From Chaetoderma sp. LZ-2023a (Eukaryota > Mollusca > Caudofoveata > Chaetodermatida > Chaetodermatidae): DNA of 64,000 bases. The stretch spans positions 103,172,028-103,236,027 of the forward strand of contig CM067370.1 in the NCBI GenBank assembly GCA_034401795.1. Direction: 5' to 3'. Below, piece by piece: positions 22,581 to 35,332 of the stretch. Position 1 is the first letter of the stretch; each line of letters begins with the position of its first letter. The position numbers were made by a program, and so were the translations under genes. Under the pieces are notes generated by a model. The model was not told where the DNA came from. It ran no database searches and saw only the letters and a program-made list of their open reading frames with translations.

Positions 22581-23520
22581 GGGTCTGTTTCCGGTGTCGA
22601 TGGAGTGTCGTACTAGATGAGTCTCTCCGAGGTCCATGGCTCCTGCTGAGAAACTATCATGATATTTATGAAGTAACTTCCATACTTGTTGTTTTTCGGA
22701 TTGCATCAATTCAATAGTGACATGCAAATATAGGTTATGTAAGTGTTCTGGCAAATCATCAGAAGTTGTTGCTGGTGTGACTGTGGGTGGGGCTGTTTCC
22801 AGTGATATCATATCCACCAAATGGCCACAACAGACTACTGGTTCAAGTGTTATTGGGTCCACAGTGCCATTGAATACACGGAAAGGTATATGATTCTTGT
22901 TGGTGGTGTCCACGATTATGCAGGGACTGGCACATTGTGAGGCGATAATGTATTCAGGGTCGGGTTCAGCATGGCTGTGTGAGTGTTGTTTCCTAATTGT
23001 GGTGCAGTGGCCCACAAGATCCTCTCCTGACCCGGCTCAACTGTGCCGGCAGTTGCTAATATTACCGCACACATATCATATAGTGATGATTCCAGTCCAA
23101 GGGATATCGGTCGGCCGTGTATGTCTAGTTCCTGCTGTCTGCAGTGTATGATGGCTTCGCTGACACCGAGGAAATCAGAACCAAACAGGGCATCGTTTTG
23201 AATAGAGGCAATAACAACTCGCTGAATAAATTGCATCTCCTCTATCTGTATGACGAGGTTTACTACGCCAGCCACGAGAACATCAGCTCTCGTAGCTGTT
23301 TGCAAAAATATGTTTGTAGGCTTAAGGGGTGGCTTTTTATGAGATGGGATGCTCTCATACAAGTGCTTGTTAAAACGGTGATGGAAGTTCCAGTGTCCAC
23401 AGTGGCACTGGTGGAAATTCCGCTAAACAGACATGCGGAAGAGTCTCCAATGACACAATTTGTGGAAGTGAAGGTGGTGCGGTATCATTCTGTATATAGT
23501 CGGCTTGTTTCTGCATAGCT
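22575..23520 (-). pseudogene. Gypsy aspartic protease and pre-RT region
   Basis: The active-site motif VDTGTSITVL is encoded near 23370-23400. The downstream protease strand 'IQNDALFGSDFLG' appears in the frame at 22916-23362 but out of phase with the active site, so there is a single-base frameshift close to 23373. The frame at 22575-23015 then leads into RT ('LVRHSIDTGNRPI'). Retroviral-type aspartic proteases mature the polyprotein. The DTG triad is intact, but the gene is broken by the frameshift and by the stop before RT. Confidence 0.8.
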
Positions 23521-24119
23521 TCCGTGAGTGCAATAGATGGCTGAGTGTGGAAAGGGCCAACTCGTTGTCGCTGCTGCTGTGTTTGCTTAGGCGATGATGG
23601 AGTCGGGGTAGCAGTGGTGGTGGCATTGTTGTGGGTTCTGTGTAAGCTGAGTACGTGTATACTGCAGTGCGGCTAGGATTCTCACGTTCACGGATGAGGG
23701 CCTCCTGTGTAAGCTACTTTTTACAATGCATCATGGCATGTTTAGTTGACGTGCGGAAGAAACAATGATAGTGTAGTACTTTCCCGTTCTTTGTACGATG
23801 TTTCTTCTTGCGGATCCATGATGCTGAATGAACACTTCCTTCAGAATCACTGCTGCTGGTGGGCGTCATTGATGAGGCTGTAAGGGGTTGTGCGCTGCAT
23901 ACCACCAAAGGACAATGGGTGTTAAGTGCCTTGGTGGTGGGACGTGGAGCTTGCAAGAAACGTTGTTTCAGTGGAGGTGCTACACCCTACCACCGCCATT
24001 TTACATAGGAAAGAAGGTTGAGTGGATATGGAAAGTGCGGGGTCACATTTTCCACATGGTGAAGATGGCAGTGCTGCGGGTGCAGTGTGCATCATAGGCA
24101 CCGAGATAGAAGAAATCGG

Positions 24120-26042
24120 GTGCAGGTGAATGCATAGTGTAATATGAGTATGTTGACGAGTAGAAACGGCCGCCTGACGTTGTGGTTCAGAGGCTGCAGT
24201 TGAGCTGGGTTGTGGGAATGGGCACCGAAGCTGTAATCGGTACCCGTGCTAGTTTGACGGATTCTCAGGCTGCGGGGTACGTTTTGTCAGTGGTTGGAGC
24301 TGTTGATGGAGGCCGGCTTGGACATTGGTCCTTCCAGTGACCTGGCTGACCACATTCAAAGCATGTGTTTGGTGGCGGTGCGGAAGCTGTGGTGGGTTGC
24401 GATCTAGTTGTGGACTGTGTTGCTATTGTAGTGCTGAGTGTTGTCACGAGATTGATGAGTGCGAAGATTTGTTTAGTAATCGCTTCTAATCTTTCGTGCA
24501 TGTTTTGCCTATTGCTATTATTGTGCTGGTTCCCGTGTCTTTGGGCGTTGTTGTTGCCCTCGTGATGGCATTGACCATGGCCTCTTCCTCTAGATGCGTG
24601 ATTTTGACCGGTTTGTTCCTGCTGCGTGTGTTGCTCATTTGCGGATGTGTTTGTGGTTGCTGTGTTTGATTCGGTAGTAGTTGCGACATTGACATCATTC
24701 ACTTCATTTATTAGGTTAGTTGGTTGTGATTATTCTTTTCCCGTTCTAAGAAATTCTCAATCCGAACCATGGTGGCCATAAGTTGTTGAAGGCTGCAGTG
24801 CTCCGTGAGAAATAGTTTTTCTTTTAGCGCAGGTTCTCCGCTCAACGCATCGATGAAGGTGTCAAGATCTAAATGTGTAACACCCTCGAGATTTGTGCTG
24901 GGGTACGCGCAGGTAACTAAGCGACGAATGCGGCTTGCTAACTCCAGTAATGCTTCTTCCGAGTGTCGACGTAGGTTTTTGAGTTGGAGTCAACTCGTTT
25001 CTTCGAGGGCTGTGTCGCCGAATCTTCCCGACAACGCGTTCTCTAGTTCGGTGTAGGATGGAGTGTAGTCTGTGCCTAAGTCTTCCAGAAATTGGAGGGC
25101 TTTTCTGGACAGCTTTACGGCTAAGTATTCTCCCATCTGACAATTGCATCACCGGTTTATCCTACTTATTATTTCAAATTGAACCTTATAATTGGTCGAA
25201 TCAGTCTCCCCGCTAAATTCGGGGGTGGGGGGGGGGGAAGGAATGATCCGGCCAACTCCCCCGGCGGTGGTGCTGGCGAAACTGTTGAGAATGCGGATGC
25301 TGGTCAGCGTGTAGATGGTGGTGTTTCCCGTCGATGTCCCTGTCGATGCTGTCGCATCCGTGAAGGTGATTTCCATCGATGATGTACTGCATGGTACGTT
25401 GGTTCTGCCAAATACTGCCCTGATGCGGGTTCATAGACAAGTGTAGGTCTATAGACAGGTGGAGGCGTGGTATGTAGACGACGTGGACGTTCCTGATGCT
25501 GGGATATATATTCCTCATACGGAGGTGGGGCAGGTGACTGATGCAGAAGATGTGTGTGATGTGGACGTTTTCTGATGTATAGCTGAAATGGTGTAGCCAT
25601 TTCCTCCGGTTCGCATTGCAGTGCTGCTGAATAATACGGTGAAGACGCGAGAAATGGAGGAGCGATGGGAAATGGTACATCCGGCCACTGGTCACCTATT
25701 GATGACGTAGGCGAACATAATGGTCGTGAAGGTTGTGGTTGCCACCGTGGGGGTCTTTGACGTGGTCGTCCGTGATCCAGCATAGATGGTGGTGGACTAT
25801 TGCAGAGATCCAATAAAGTGATGTTTTGAATTTCTGCCTGCGAAGCATCGTGGATATGTCCCCTTGTTGATCAGTGAGAAATTATGTTGAGGCGGTGCTG
25901 TTCGTTCCGCACCGGGTAAATTAGCAACATTGTCGGTGAGCACGCGAGCAGTATGTCCGTCATATAATGCTACTTCCATGTCGAGGGAGAGCTGACTGTC
26001 AGATAAAGGAGACTGAAACTCGCGGGTGTTGAGTGTAGGCAT
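24120..26042 (-). pseudogene. Gypsy gag (capsid and zinc-knuckle nucleocapsid)
   Basis: The first ATG frame (25797-26042) starts 21 bases after the primer-binding site. It is followed by Pro/His-rich frames (25213-25813). A capsid-like segment runs from about 25200 down to 24720 and includes 'LSRKALQFLEDLGTDYTPSY', 'TELENALSGRFGDTALEE' and 'LASRIRRLVTCAYP'. A TGA interrupts it near 24990. The frame at 24265-24702 ends with one CCHC zinc knuckle, CFECGQPGHWKDQC, the RNA-binding nucleocapsid. Several frame changes and a G run near 25225 break the N-terminal half. Gag would assemble the virus-like particle around element RNA. Confidence 0.8.
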
Positions 26043-26062
26043 GGGTTCGCTTCACATTCGCG

Positions 26063-26079
26063 CCCCACATTGGGCACCA
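26063..26079 (-). other. Primer-binding site of the gypsy element
   Basis: On the minus strand, two bases after the LTR end (..CTACA, then AG) comes TGGTGCCCAATGTGGGG. A TGG-led 17-18-mer in this position is the standard tRNA primer-binding site. The matching tRNA was not identified. Confidence 0.65.
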
Positions 26080-28950
26080 CTTGTAGCTTGTGGGGGTACG
26101 TACTGGTCCGCCATTAGATTTCCGCCCATTGTACAGCAAGTGCACGATGACCAGGATGGCTGGTTAGCTGCGGATCTGGGGGTTGCACATCCCGTATGAT
26201 GTCTCCCCGAGAAATACAAAGACCGGCTTCTACAGCCGATGGAACACTGATGTTCCAGTGGGGCCGTGCGACCATTGCCGCCAAGATTGAACCACATGGT
26301 GTCGTCTATTTGTGTCAGCGCTATGTCTGTCCATCATTATTTAGAGAATGGAACAATGTGTAATGAAAACAGTAGAAAAATTAATATATACTATACGAAC
26401 AAGATGATCGTTTGACAGTAAATGAGCACACAATAATACACAATTTAGAGTTGGTGTTCTTTCCACGTGGTGTCGCCGGAGGTACCACACAGGTTCTTGA
26501 ATCCGCAGAGGTATCCCCGCAAGAGAAGCATCTCCAATGAAGTCACTAAGTAGCTTAATATAAGCTAATATATCCCTAACACATACAAAGAAAATATTGT
26601 TGTTGCAAGAGGAAAGTGCCTCGCGCGGGCCTCCGTCACAGGAAAATGCTTTCGACGCCGAAGCGGAGGAAAAGAGCTGGCAAAAAGGGCCACTCTTTTG
26701 TTCAACAGAAAATGCTAAGTGCTGAAAATCCTAGTGAAGCTACTGTTAAGGTGTTGCACGCTGCTTTACGTGAAGATGGAACGAATGATTTCCGAAGAAT
26801 TCCCAGGTCACCGTCTTATGTAATTCCAAAGATACTATATTGGTAGAAGCCGGTTTATTTATGCGGGCCTTCTGCTACAGTCTAACCTACCAATTAGTTG
26901 TTAGAAACGAAAACTAGCTTTGGCCGCAAGTGGCAGGGATTCCTACCTAGCTTTAGATACAGTTGTCCAATGGGCGCAGACGCTCAGCTTCCCGTAGGTC
27001 ACTTTGGAATAGCATGTACCTCCAAGGATAGCATGCGTACATGTTACGACACAAGGCATCCGAATTCGATGAAAATCCAGCTACCTTGCTCCACAACCAC
27101 ATAAAACATCACCTGGACAATGGCTACGTTTCGCACAAGCAAGTTTGATTACTAACATGTCAATATGGTGGTGATGGAGAGGCGAATATCCATCATGAGC
27201 GTCCTTCCCGTGAGGGTGTGGCAGATTTCAAGATCTCACCCAGACACTGCAACGAGCTTGATGGAGATGCGCGTCTCATCCATCACCCAGTCCTACAGAT
27301 CTAACAGTTGACCTGTCATTAGGATTAAATTCCAATATGCCCAGATATGCACTTCGGGCCAGTAAATAAACTAACTAACTCACATTTATAACTATTTGTT
27401 TTCGCAGTGCTTCCTTCATTGGCAGGGTTATCTAGCTAACAAGTATCCGAAGATACGGGAGAGATGTATGTGAATCAGCACTTTAACCATCACCCCTCGG
27501 AAACCGATAGTTTCCCAGGGTCGGATCTGATCAACGTGCTGATGGGGAATCCAAACAATTAAAAAGCCATATGTCTGGTGGATCGTGGAAAGAGACAATA
27601 GCTTAATATATAAGAGGTCCTATAGGTAATTGGCCAATTTTACACAACCTTGCCAGAGTGTGAGGCTACATTACCGCAACAACCGGAAAAGAGGCATACA
27701 CCAGGCCTATATGTCTCTAAGTGAAGAAATTGTCCCTAATCACTTTAACCTATCCTATCTAGCTGAATAGTACGGTTAGTCGGTAACATGCTGGGCTCAA
27801 GCAACTAGAGCACAGTCACGCCCTCAGTGTAAAATTGATGATGGCGGGGATAATGTGATGCGGATATATCTGTTGCTGTATAGTATTTCCTAGCGTACTG
27901 CAGCCCAAAGTTTTTTACAATTAAACAAAACATATTAACTGGATGGCTAACTGCCATATACAACTAACCATTACAATAAATAGATTATAATTAAATGAGG
28001 TAGTTAAATGTCACAGATTGATAAACTTAAATGGTGCGGCTAGTTGAAAGTACCCACAGTAAACAAGGATAATATGCACAGTAATAAAGAAATTATAAAT
28101 TGCTGTCCTAAGACCGGAAAGGTACCTATTAGTCATCAGTACCAAATACGGAAATGATAGTTAAATGTACAATAGTATAGCTACTTGAGTACCTAATAGT
28201 CATCGGTATGGAACAGGCTACTATGTTACTGAAATTGAGGCGCTAGCATATTCGCAGCACAAGCTGAAGCATTCTCTGAGGCTGGAAATGTTTCCCCAAG
28301 CAGATCTCTCCAGCTGATTTCCGCAGGCAGGTCTCCGCAGGCTGGCTTCTCCGGACAGGGTAGACATGGTACAGACGCAGGACAGTGATACAGAGCAGTG
28401 AAGTGATGTCTATTAGATAATCTCTGTAGCATATTTATAATTTATATGGAAGTGAGAAAGTTATCCGTCCAGCAACGGAAGCAGTAAAGTTGAAGTTTTC
28501 CCATTAGATGAGAGGGCTTGATAATGTTAAGCAGTTACATAACTGGCACGCGGTGCGGGATGTGTCGCATGGCTCTTGTGGCACATCTTTAGAAAAGTTT
28601 GGAAGCGGGAATCATATCTTTAATTATTTTGCTCCCGGATGGCCGTCCAGGAGCATCCAAAATTCTGTAATGCGGAAAGTCCGAGAACTACTTTCCGGTG
28701 CCAGTGGGCTGATAGCTGTTTGGAACCACAGTGATATTCTGTATCCTCCGTCGGTGTTCCGGTCCACTCGTCTAGTCCCACACTTCCAGCCAGTGCAACA
28801 GACGGGTCGGTCTCCACGCTGACGATGCTCCTGACTCTCGATTTTTCACCACTTTTACTACTCGTGACGTCAGAGGCAGATGCCTCAGCCAATCAGCGGC
28901 CGAGCAATAGCTAATCAGCGTGCATCTAGACAAGTGACGCATTTACCACA

Positions 28951-28967
28951 TTCTAGAACATTCTAGA
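28951..28967 (-). promoter_or_regulatory. Heat-shock element in LTR copy B
   Basis: TTCTAGAACATTCTAGA: TTC-GAA-TTC in correct two-base phasing, at the same place as in copies A and C. The LINE insertion point (28989) lies just 22 bases away. Confidence 0.6.
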
Positions 28968-28984
28968 TCTATTTATGCACACAC

Positions 28985-28989
28985 ACGAT
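28985..28989. other. LINE target-site duplication, left
   Basis: 'acgat' here is repeated at 34911-34915 directly after the LINE tail. The empty site in copy C reads 'cacgatcacgacgtc', with a single 'acgat'. Confidence 0.7.
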
Positions 28990-28999
28990 GTATATAATA

Positions 29000-29770
29000 T
29001 TCTAATTTTTCATATTATTATTTTACAGATGATGATAACACTTGAAGCCACACAGAATAGTTTGCAAATTGTGACACCAGGCAAATCTACAACACGGTAA
29101 TATATAGTACACAAACCACTATGTGTTATCTGTTGTCTGTCTGCTTTGGTAAGTGGTGTTGTACATACTGTGTGTGCTAAATGTAGTCCAAATGTATATT
29201 TGTCTGTCCTACCAATTACCTAAGTACGTGAAGTAACAATAATGTTTAAGTGCCTGAAACCATTACCCAACACTTTCACCAATGAACTACCCATATATCT
29301 CAGTTTCAACGTCACCACTTCGGAAAACTGCTGAATATTATCAGTTAAATCTGTCTGGAAACCGTTGCAGTCTTAGGCAGCAATGGTTCCCAGTCAGGTT
29401 GATCTCAAAAGACACAACAGTATACGTCCGATAACACAGAGATTTTACTTTTTCTGAAACTTCTCAATGAAATGGTTAAGCTGTTCTAGCTTCAATGACC
29501 CAAATGATTGTTACCTGAATATCCATAAATGAACTTACATTCCCAATGCCTATCTGCTTGTCTAACTCGTGATTTGAATACTTGTCAAACTCCGAAGATA
29601 CATGTCACCTGGCCTTACCTTCGCTCATATCTGCCCATGACGTAACTGATGTATGGTTGTATAAATGCTCACCGCTACCAATATATGTCGCCTCGCTTTA
29701 CTTGTGATCTATCAAACTCCAACAATAGATCTTCTCTTACTGCTAGACAATATCATGACTATGTGTTTCC
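29000..29770 (+). repeat. LINE 5'-region monomer 1
   Basis: 'ttctaatttttcatattattattttacag' to about 'agacaatatcatgactatg' is repeated at 30063-30845. The blocks 'tatatagtacacaaaccactatgtgttatctgttgtctgtctg' are identical between the two. It contains a family H hairpin at 29328-29410. Confidence 0.8.
29328..29410. repeat. Short hairpin repeat (family H), copy 3
   Basis: Core 'ccgttgcagtcttaggcagcaatgg' with outer arms 'ctgctgaatattatcag' and 'ccagtcaggttgatctcaaaa'. It is part of LINE 5' monomer 1. Confidence 0.6.
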
Positions 29771-29812
29771 AAGTGTGTATAAATGGTATGTATGGATGCA
29801 TATGTATTTATT

Positions 29813-30049
29813 TAACCCTGTAATGGCTAATCTGGTCAAGAAAATAAAAATATCCTGAATGTCCTTTGCAAGCCAAGAGATTATTTTCCCCAGGGTGTAC
29901 CACTTGAATGAAGGGCTCCGCTATCGAGTCAGTCATTCTAGTGTTAAAATTTTAGAGTTTTAAAATTTCAAAAATGGCATTCTCTTGGTCTGGAAAAAAT
30001 GGAAGTTCCTCAAGGCCACTGCAGAGGCTGGTCTGCCGTGAAAGGGTTA
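29813..30049. repeat. Foldback repeat (family P), copy 1
   Basis: Starts 'taaccctgtaatgg' and ends 'aaagggtta'. 'gccaagagattatttt' in the left half pairs with 'aatggcattctcttggtct' in the right. It lies between the two LINE 5' monomers. Confidence 0.55.
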
Positions 30050-30062
30050 AATGTATGTACTG

Positions 30063-30845
30063 TTCTAATCTTTCATATTATTATTCTACAGCTGATGATA
30101 TCACTTGAATCCACATAGAATAGTTGGCAAACTGTGACACCAAGCAAATCCTCAACACGGTAATATATAGTACACAAACCACTATGTGTTATCTGTTGTC
30201 TGTCTGTTTTGGTAAGTGGTGTTGTACATACTGTTATATTGTATGTGCTAAATGTAGTCCAAATGTACATCTGTCTGTTCTACCAATTACCTAAGTAGGT
30301 GAAGTAACAACAATGCTTATATGCCTTAAACCGTTACCCAACACTTTCAACGATGAACTCCCAATATATCTCATTTTCAATGTCACCACTTTGGTAAATT
30401 GTTGAATATTTTCGGTTAAATTTGTCTGGAAGCCGCTGCTGTCTTAGGCAGCAATGGTTTCCAGTCAGGTTGACTTCAAAAGACACAACAGTATACGTTC
30501 GATATCACAAAGATTCTACTTTCTTTGAAACTTATCAATTTAAGGACTAAGATGTTCTATCTTCAATGACTTAAATGATTGTTACGTGAGTATCCATAAA
30601 TATAGCTACGATCCCAATGCCTATAGGCTTGTCTAACCTGTGATCTGAATACTCGTCACTCTCCGAAAATACATGTCACCTGGCCTTACCTTCGCTCATA
30701 TCTGTCCATGGCCTAACTGGCATAACTTATGGTTACATAAATGCTCACCGCTACCCATATATGTTGCCTCGCTTTACTTGTAATCTATCAAACTCCAACA
30801 ATAGATCTTCTCTTACTGTCAGACAATATCATAACTATGTCCATC
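30063..30845 (+). repeat. LINE 5'-region monomer 2
   Basis: Second copy of the 29000-29770 block, 1063 bases downstream of the first. It contains the matching hairpin at 30400-30481. It is followed by about 100 bases of leader before the ORF. Confidence 0.8.
30400..30481. repeat. Short hairpin repeat (family H), copy 4
   Basis: Core 'ccgctgctgtcttaggcagcaatgg' with arms 'gttgaatattttcgg' and 'ccagtcaggttgacttcaaa'. It is part of LINE 5' monomer 2. Confidence 0.6.
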
Positions 30846-30947
30846 TAATCCATTAACATTATATATAATCTCATTTTATTAGATAAACACTGTCTCTCCA
30901 TCACAGTAGCCAGCAATAGCCTTTAGCCACCCCATTTTTTGCTGTCC

Positions 30948-33900
30948 ATGCCTGTCCGGTTCCCGTGCTTATCCTGCAACAAACCTGTCAAATCTAATCA
31001 GCATGCAATTCTATGTGACTGTTGTGGTGATTGGGTGCATTTAAGATGCTCCCAAGGGCTAACTATCACAGATTATGAAGAACTCCAGAGTTCTGATGCG
31101 CCATGGTGGTGTTTTCAATGTAACAAAACCAATTTTCCTTTTAATCACTATGAAAACGATACCGAATTTCTGCTTAATATCCTAGGTGCCAAATATGACT
31201 ACAGTACATATATAAATGCAAACATACTTGTAAACCCATTCAAGCTAAATACTTCTAACCAGGGTAATGAATACACACATTTCTCTGAAACAGATATTGA
31301 TAATGAAGGTATGAATTTTCCGCTCTGTGACTATATACTTCAGAAAGAATTTAATGATAATATTATCAAGAGTACTGATGCTATCACCTTTTCAATGATT
31401 CATATTAACATTAGATCGCTGCTAAAAAAATTTGATAAATTTAATAACTTTATGGATTCCAGCTCACATGAATTTAGCGTCGTAGGAATTACCGAGACAT
31501 GGTTGAAACCTGACTCACCACTGGACTTAATTAATATGCAAAATTATAAATTCATTGAAAAACACAGGCCAACTAAAAAAGGTGGTGGTGTAGGCATCTA
31601 CATAAAGGACAGTTTACAGTATGATTTGAGAGATGACCTGTCAATGAATGAAGAATTTATTCAAACTATTTTTATTGAAATTCCCAATGAAAAAACTAAA
31701 AATAAACTTGTCGGTGTCACATACAGACCTCCTGGAAGTGACAACGACAAATTTATGAAATCATTCGAAAAAATTCTAAATACCATACAAAATGAAAAGA
31801 AATCCGCTTATATATTAGGTGACTTTAATATTGATTTGTTAAAACAACATAGCTTCTACACTCAAGACCTATTAAATTTATTAAACATATCTGGCTTTTA
31901 TCCATTTATAACGAAACCAACAAGAATTACAGAATGCTCGGCTACTGTTATTGACAACATCATCTCGAATAATGCAGTAAGTGCCAAGAATCAAACAGGT
32001 ATCTTTGTTGTAGATATTTCAGACCATTTACCTATTTTCTATATAGAAAAAGAAAACAAAAAAGGAAAATCATTTCTAAAAGAAGAAGTAACTTGTAGAG
32101 ACTTCAAAAAGGAAAATATAGAAATGTTCAAAAACAATATGGCTAACATAAACTGGAACCAGGTAATTGAATCACAGTCATGTGAAGATGCCTACAACAC
32201 CTTCCACACTATATGCTCTAACATCTATGAATCTGCCTTTCCACTTAAAAATATTAAGAAATTTAAACAAAATCCTACTAAACCCTGGATTACAAGAGGA
32301 GTGATAGCTGCCTGTCACAAGAAAAACAAGTTATATCTGAATTTTATTAAATATCCGACAAAGTATAATGACTCACAGTTCAAGAAATATAGAAACAGGC
32401 TAAATCAGATAATTAGGACAGCAAAAATAAATTATTTTCATAATAAATTTGATGAACAAAAAGATAATATAAAGGAAACATGGAAACTGATTAAATCATT
32501 ACTAAATAAGAAAAAACCCAATACTGAAGCATCACGGTTTATTTATAATAATAGAGTCATTAACGACAAAAAAGAAATAGCAGACAAATTTAATGGGTAT
32601 TTTACTAACATTGGTCCTAATTTATCACAAAAAATTCAACTCAGCTCGAACATACATATAAAGGACTTTCTAACAGGTAGTTATCAACACTCTATTTTCC
32701 TAAATCCAACAGATACTCACGAAATCTACAAAACACTAATGCAAATTAACACAGCTAAAAGTGCTGGAATCGATAATTTCAAATGGAAAATTTTTAAACA
32801 CTGTGTAACAGAAATACTAACACCATTGGACCACATCTGTAATCTCTCACTTACACAGGGAGTATTTCCATCAAGATTAAAGGTTGCACGTGTGACACCC
32901 ATATACAAAGCTAAAGATATATCTGACTTTACTAATTATCGGCCAGTCTCGGTACTTCCACTTTTCTCAAAACTCTTAGAAAAGCTGTATTTTAGTAGAA
33001 TTACTAAATATCTAAACAAAAACTCAATCATATATCCTTCTCAATATGGTTTCAGAGAAAAACACTCTACTATGCTTGCCATTGTGGATATGATAGAAAA
33101 ATTATCAACCTCCCTTGAGAATAATGAACATATGCTAGGTGTATTCCTGGATCTTTCCAAAGCCTTCGATACAATTGATCATACAATTTTACTGCAAAAG
33201 CTTGCATACTATGGAATAAGAGGTACAGCATTGAACTGGATACAGAGTTACCTGTCAAACAGGGAACAGTGTGTACAATTCAATGGGGCTATCTCTGAAT
33301 ACAAAAATATAGTTTGTGGTGTTCCCCAAGGTTCAGTTCTTGGGCCCTGCTGTTTCTCCTATATATGAATGACATACCCAAAGTCTGCAAACATCTCTCA
33401 CTAATACTTTTTGAGGACGACACAAATGCTTTCTGCAGCCACAAGGATATAGTAATTCTATACAAAAATGTCAATAATGAAATGGCGAAATTAATAGACT
33501 GGTTTAAAGTAAACAAATTGTCCTTAAATGTATCAAAAACTAATTATATACTATTCACAAAATCTAAGAAACTAAAAGAAATAGCTCTCCCAAACCTCTG
33601 TATCGACAACCAGATAATTCAAGAAGCACAATATGCTAAGTTTTTAGGAGTATATCTGGACAAAAATTTAACATGGGAGAAGCATATTGAAATTATTACT
33701 ACCAGGGTAGCAAAAAGCATTGGCATCATTCGCAGACTGAAACCCTATCTAACACCTAATATTATTTTAAAAACCTGTACTGCACAATGATACTTCCTCA
33801 CATCACCTACTGCAATGCTATATGGACTAATACATCTCAAGCTAGACTAAAAAAACTAAAATCTCTGCAAAAGCAATCTATTAAACTATTTTCACAAACA

Positions 33901-34236
33901 GCAGGTGGCCAGGATATCTTTAAATCAGAAAAGGTCTTAAAACTTGAGGACATAGGAGGGCTCCAACTATATACAATCTTAAGGGACTTCCACAATGGCA
34001 ACTTACCCTCATCCTTATCTAACATTTTCATGCTCAATACACAATTGCATCCTCACAACACAAGAACAAGAAATAACCTCCATTCAGCACACCACCAAAC
34101 AAAAGCAGCACAACAAAAACCTTCATACAAAGCAATTCAGTTATGGAATAATACAGACACAAGCACACACACAGACATCTTAAAGATACAGTACTTTAAG
34201 CAGAATATCAAAAAGAAGATTATAGAAACCTACTAG
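30948..34236 (+). pseudogene. LINE ORF: PHD-like finger, endonuclease, reverse transcriptase
   Basis: I chose the ATG at 30948. A PHD-like Cys/His finger comes first ('CLSCNKPV', 'LCDCCGDWVHLRC', 'WWCFQC', residues ~5-60). An apurinic-type endonuclease follows (~residues 135-385) with 'VVGITETWL' (Glu), 'YILGDFNIDLL' and 'DISDHLPIF' (Asp-His). RT follows with 'VFLDLSKAFDTIDH' and 'CGVPQGSVLGP'. The frame shifts by a one-base loss near 33345 and again near 33775; the frames continue at 33314-33790 and 33787-34236. The catalytic box reads LFEDDT where A usually stands at the E position. It would nick DNA and prime reverse transcription at the target. Two frameshifts make it inactive. Confidence 0.93.
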
Positions 34237-34299
34237 ACTCTGGAAGACACTCACCATCATGGCATGCTATTCTCATACTTGCACCCAGTCACCAGAACA

Positions 34300-34333
<34 letters not shown>

Positions 34334-34910
34334 GTAATAAGAATAAGAATATCTGTCATAATGGTAACTACCAAACACATCACAGCCTAAATAAAAAATA
34401 AAAAATAAATTAATTAATTAATACTTTGTCATTGATAATAAGAATATGTAATATAGAATTATTAACTTAAGCACGATAAGCACACATCCCTCTGTCATGT
34501 CTTTCCCTGTAAAAATGTAAATTGTCATACGTCTATTAACTGTTGGACTGCTGGAAGCGGACAATAACTCCAATTGGCAATGACTCTGGATTGGCTGAGT
34601 ATTTTAGAAATAATTTGACTGAAAGTTGCTTGTGGCTTTTTTAGAGGTACTCAGCATACCCTGAGTTAGGCTCCATGGAAAATGTAGACTGTAGAGGCTT
34701 GGCAGCGAGACAGTTAACTATATGTTTATATAGGACTATAACATGTTAACCTTATGTATTCAGTATTCTCATGTCCTATATTGTTGTTATATGTTATATG
34801 TAGGGGTCCACCGCCACATAGGCTCTGCCTTTAGTGGACTACCTGTTGTGAAACTGTAAATGTATATTCTATATCAAAATAAATAATCTTGAACTTGAAC
34901 TTGACCTTGA
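34237..34910 (+). other. LINE 3' UTR and terminal tandem tail
   Basis: Contains (AAT)n at 34302-34333 and the family 3' block 'gggtccaccgccacatagg' (34803-34821), followed by AATAAATAATCTTGAACTTG as the tail. The same block ends the truncated copy at 7300-7478. Confidence 0.8.
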
Positions 34911-35332
34911 ACGATCATGACGTCAAAAGCAATATTTTGAAGATAATTTAAGGGGATTTTCGCGGATAACTCAGCCATTTCTGGGCCGATTTTAAAATGG
35001 TTAACAGTTCTAGAAAGCTCGTTATATTCTGGTCCTGATTGGTTCCAAGACCAACGAGAACGGAATAAGTAAAGGTTTTTACGAGTACCCACTCGGTACA
35101 CTATAGGCATGCACTCGCTTCCAATTCCGAGACGTGTCATGAGGTAAGCTCTGATGCACGCGCATGCGCACTACGAGTTTTATCGGATTTTAACGAAAAC
35201 TTCTCTCATAGGGCTTATGTACGCGTACTATCCTACCCAGGGGGCGTGCTTGGAGCGAATCCGGAGTGGCCGTTCCGTACCCAGTTTGCTGGGATGGTCA
35301 GTACACGTCCGGTCGGTCCGCGCTACAAGAGT

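Larger units (their letters stand above)
28990..34910 (+). mobile_element. Full-length but disabled PHD-finger LINE
   Basis: A 5.9 kb insertion in the gypsy LTR. It comprises a long 5' region with a ~780-base duplicated block, one long ORF (PHD-type finger, endonuclease, reverse transcriptase), a ~670-base 3' UTR and a short tandem tail 'cttgaacttgaac'. It is flanked by 'acgat'. The single-ORF layout with a Cys/His finger and the non-poly(A) tail fit the CR1/L2/jockey group. The clade is not assigned further. Confidence 0.88.
26082..35327 (-). mobile_element. Gypsy LTR, right (5') copy B, split by a LINE
   Basis: The LTR occupies 26082-28989 and 34911-35327. Its ends read TGTAGC at 26082 and GCTACA at 35327, a perfect 6-base inverted repeat with TG/CA termini. 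Without the LINE and one target duplication it is about 3.3 kb, long for an LTR. Copy C (9741-10445) shows the uninterrupted sequence across the insertion point. The heat-shock element is at 28951-28967, CCAAT near 28890 and the CRE-like site near 28865. The TATA position reads 'agtaaaag', probably decayed. Confidence 0.8.
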
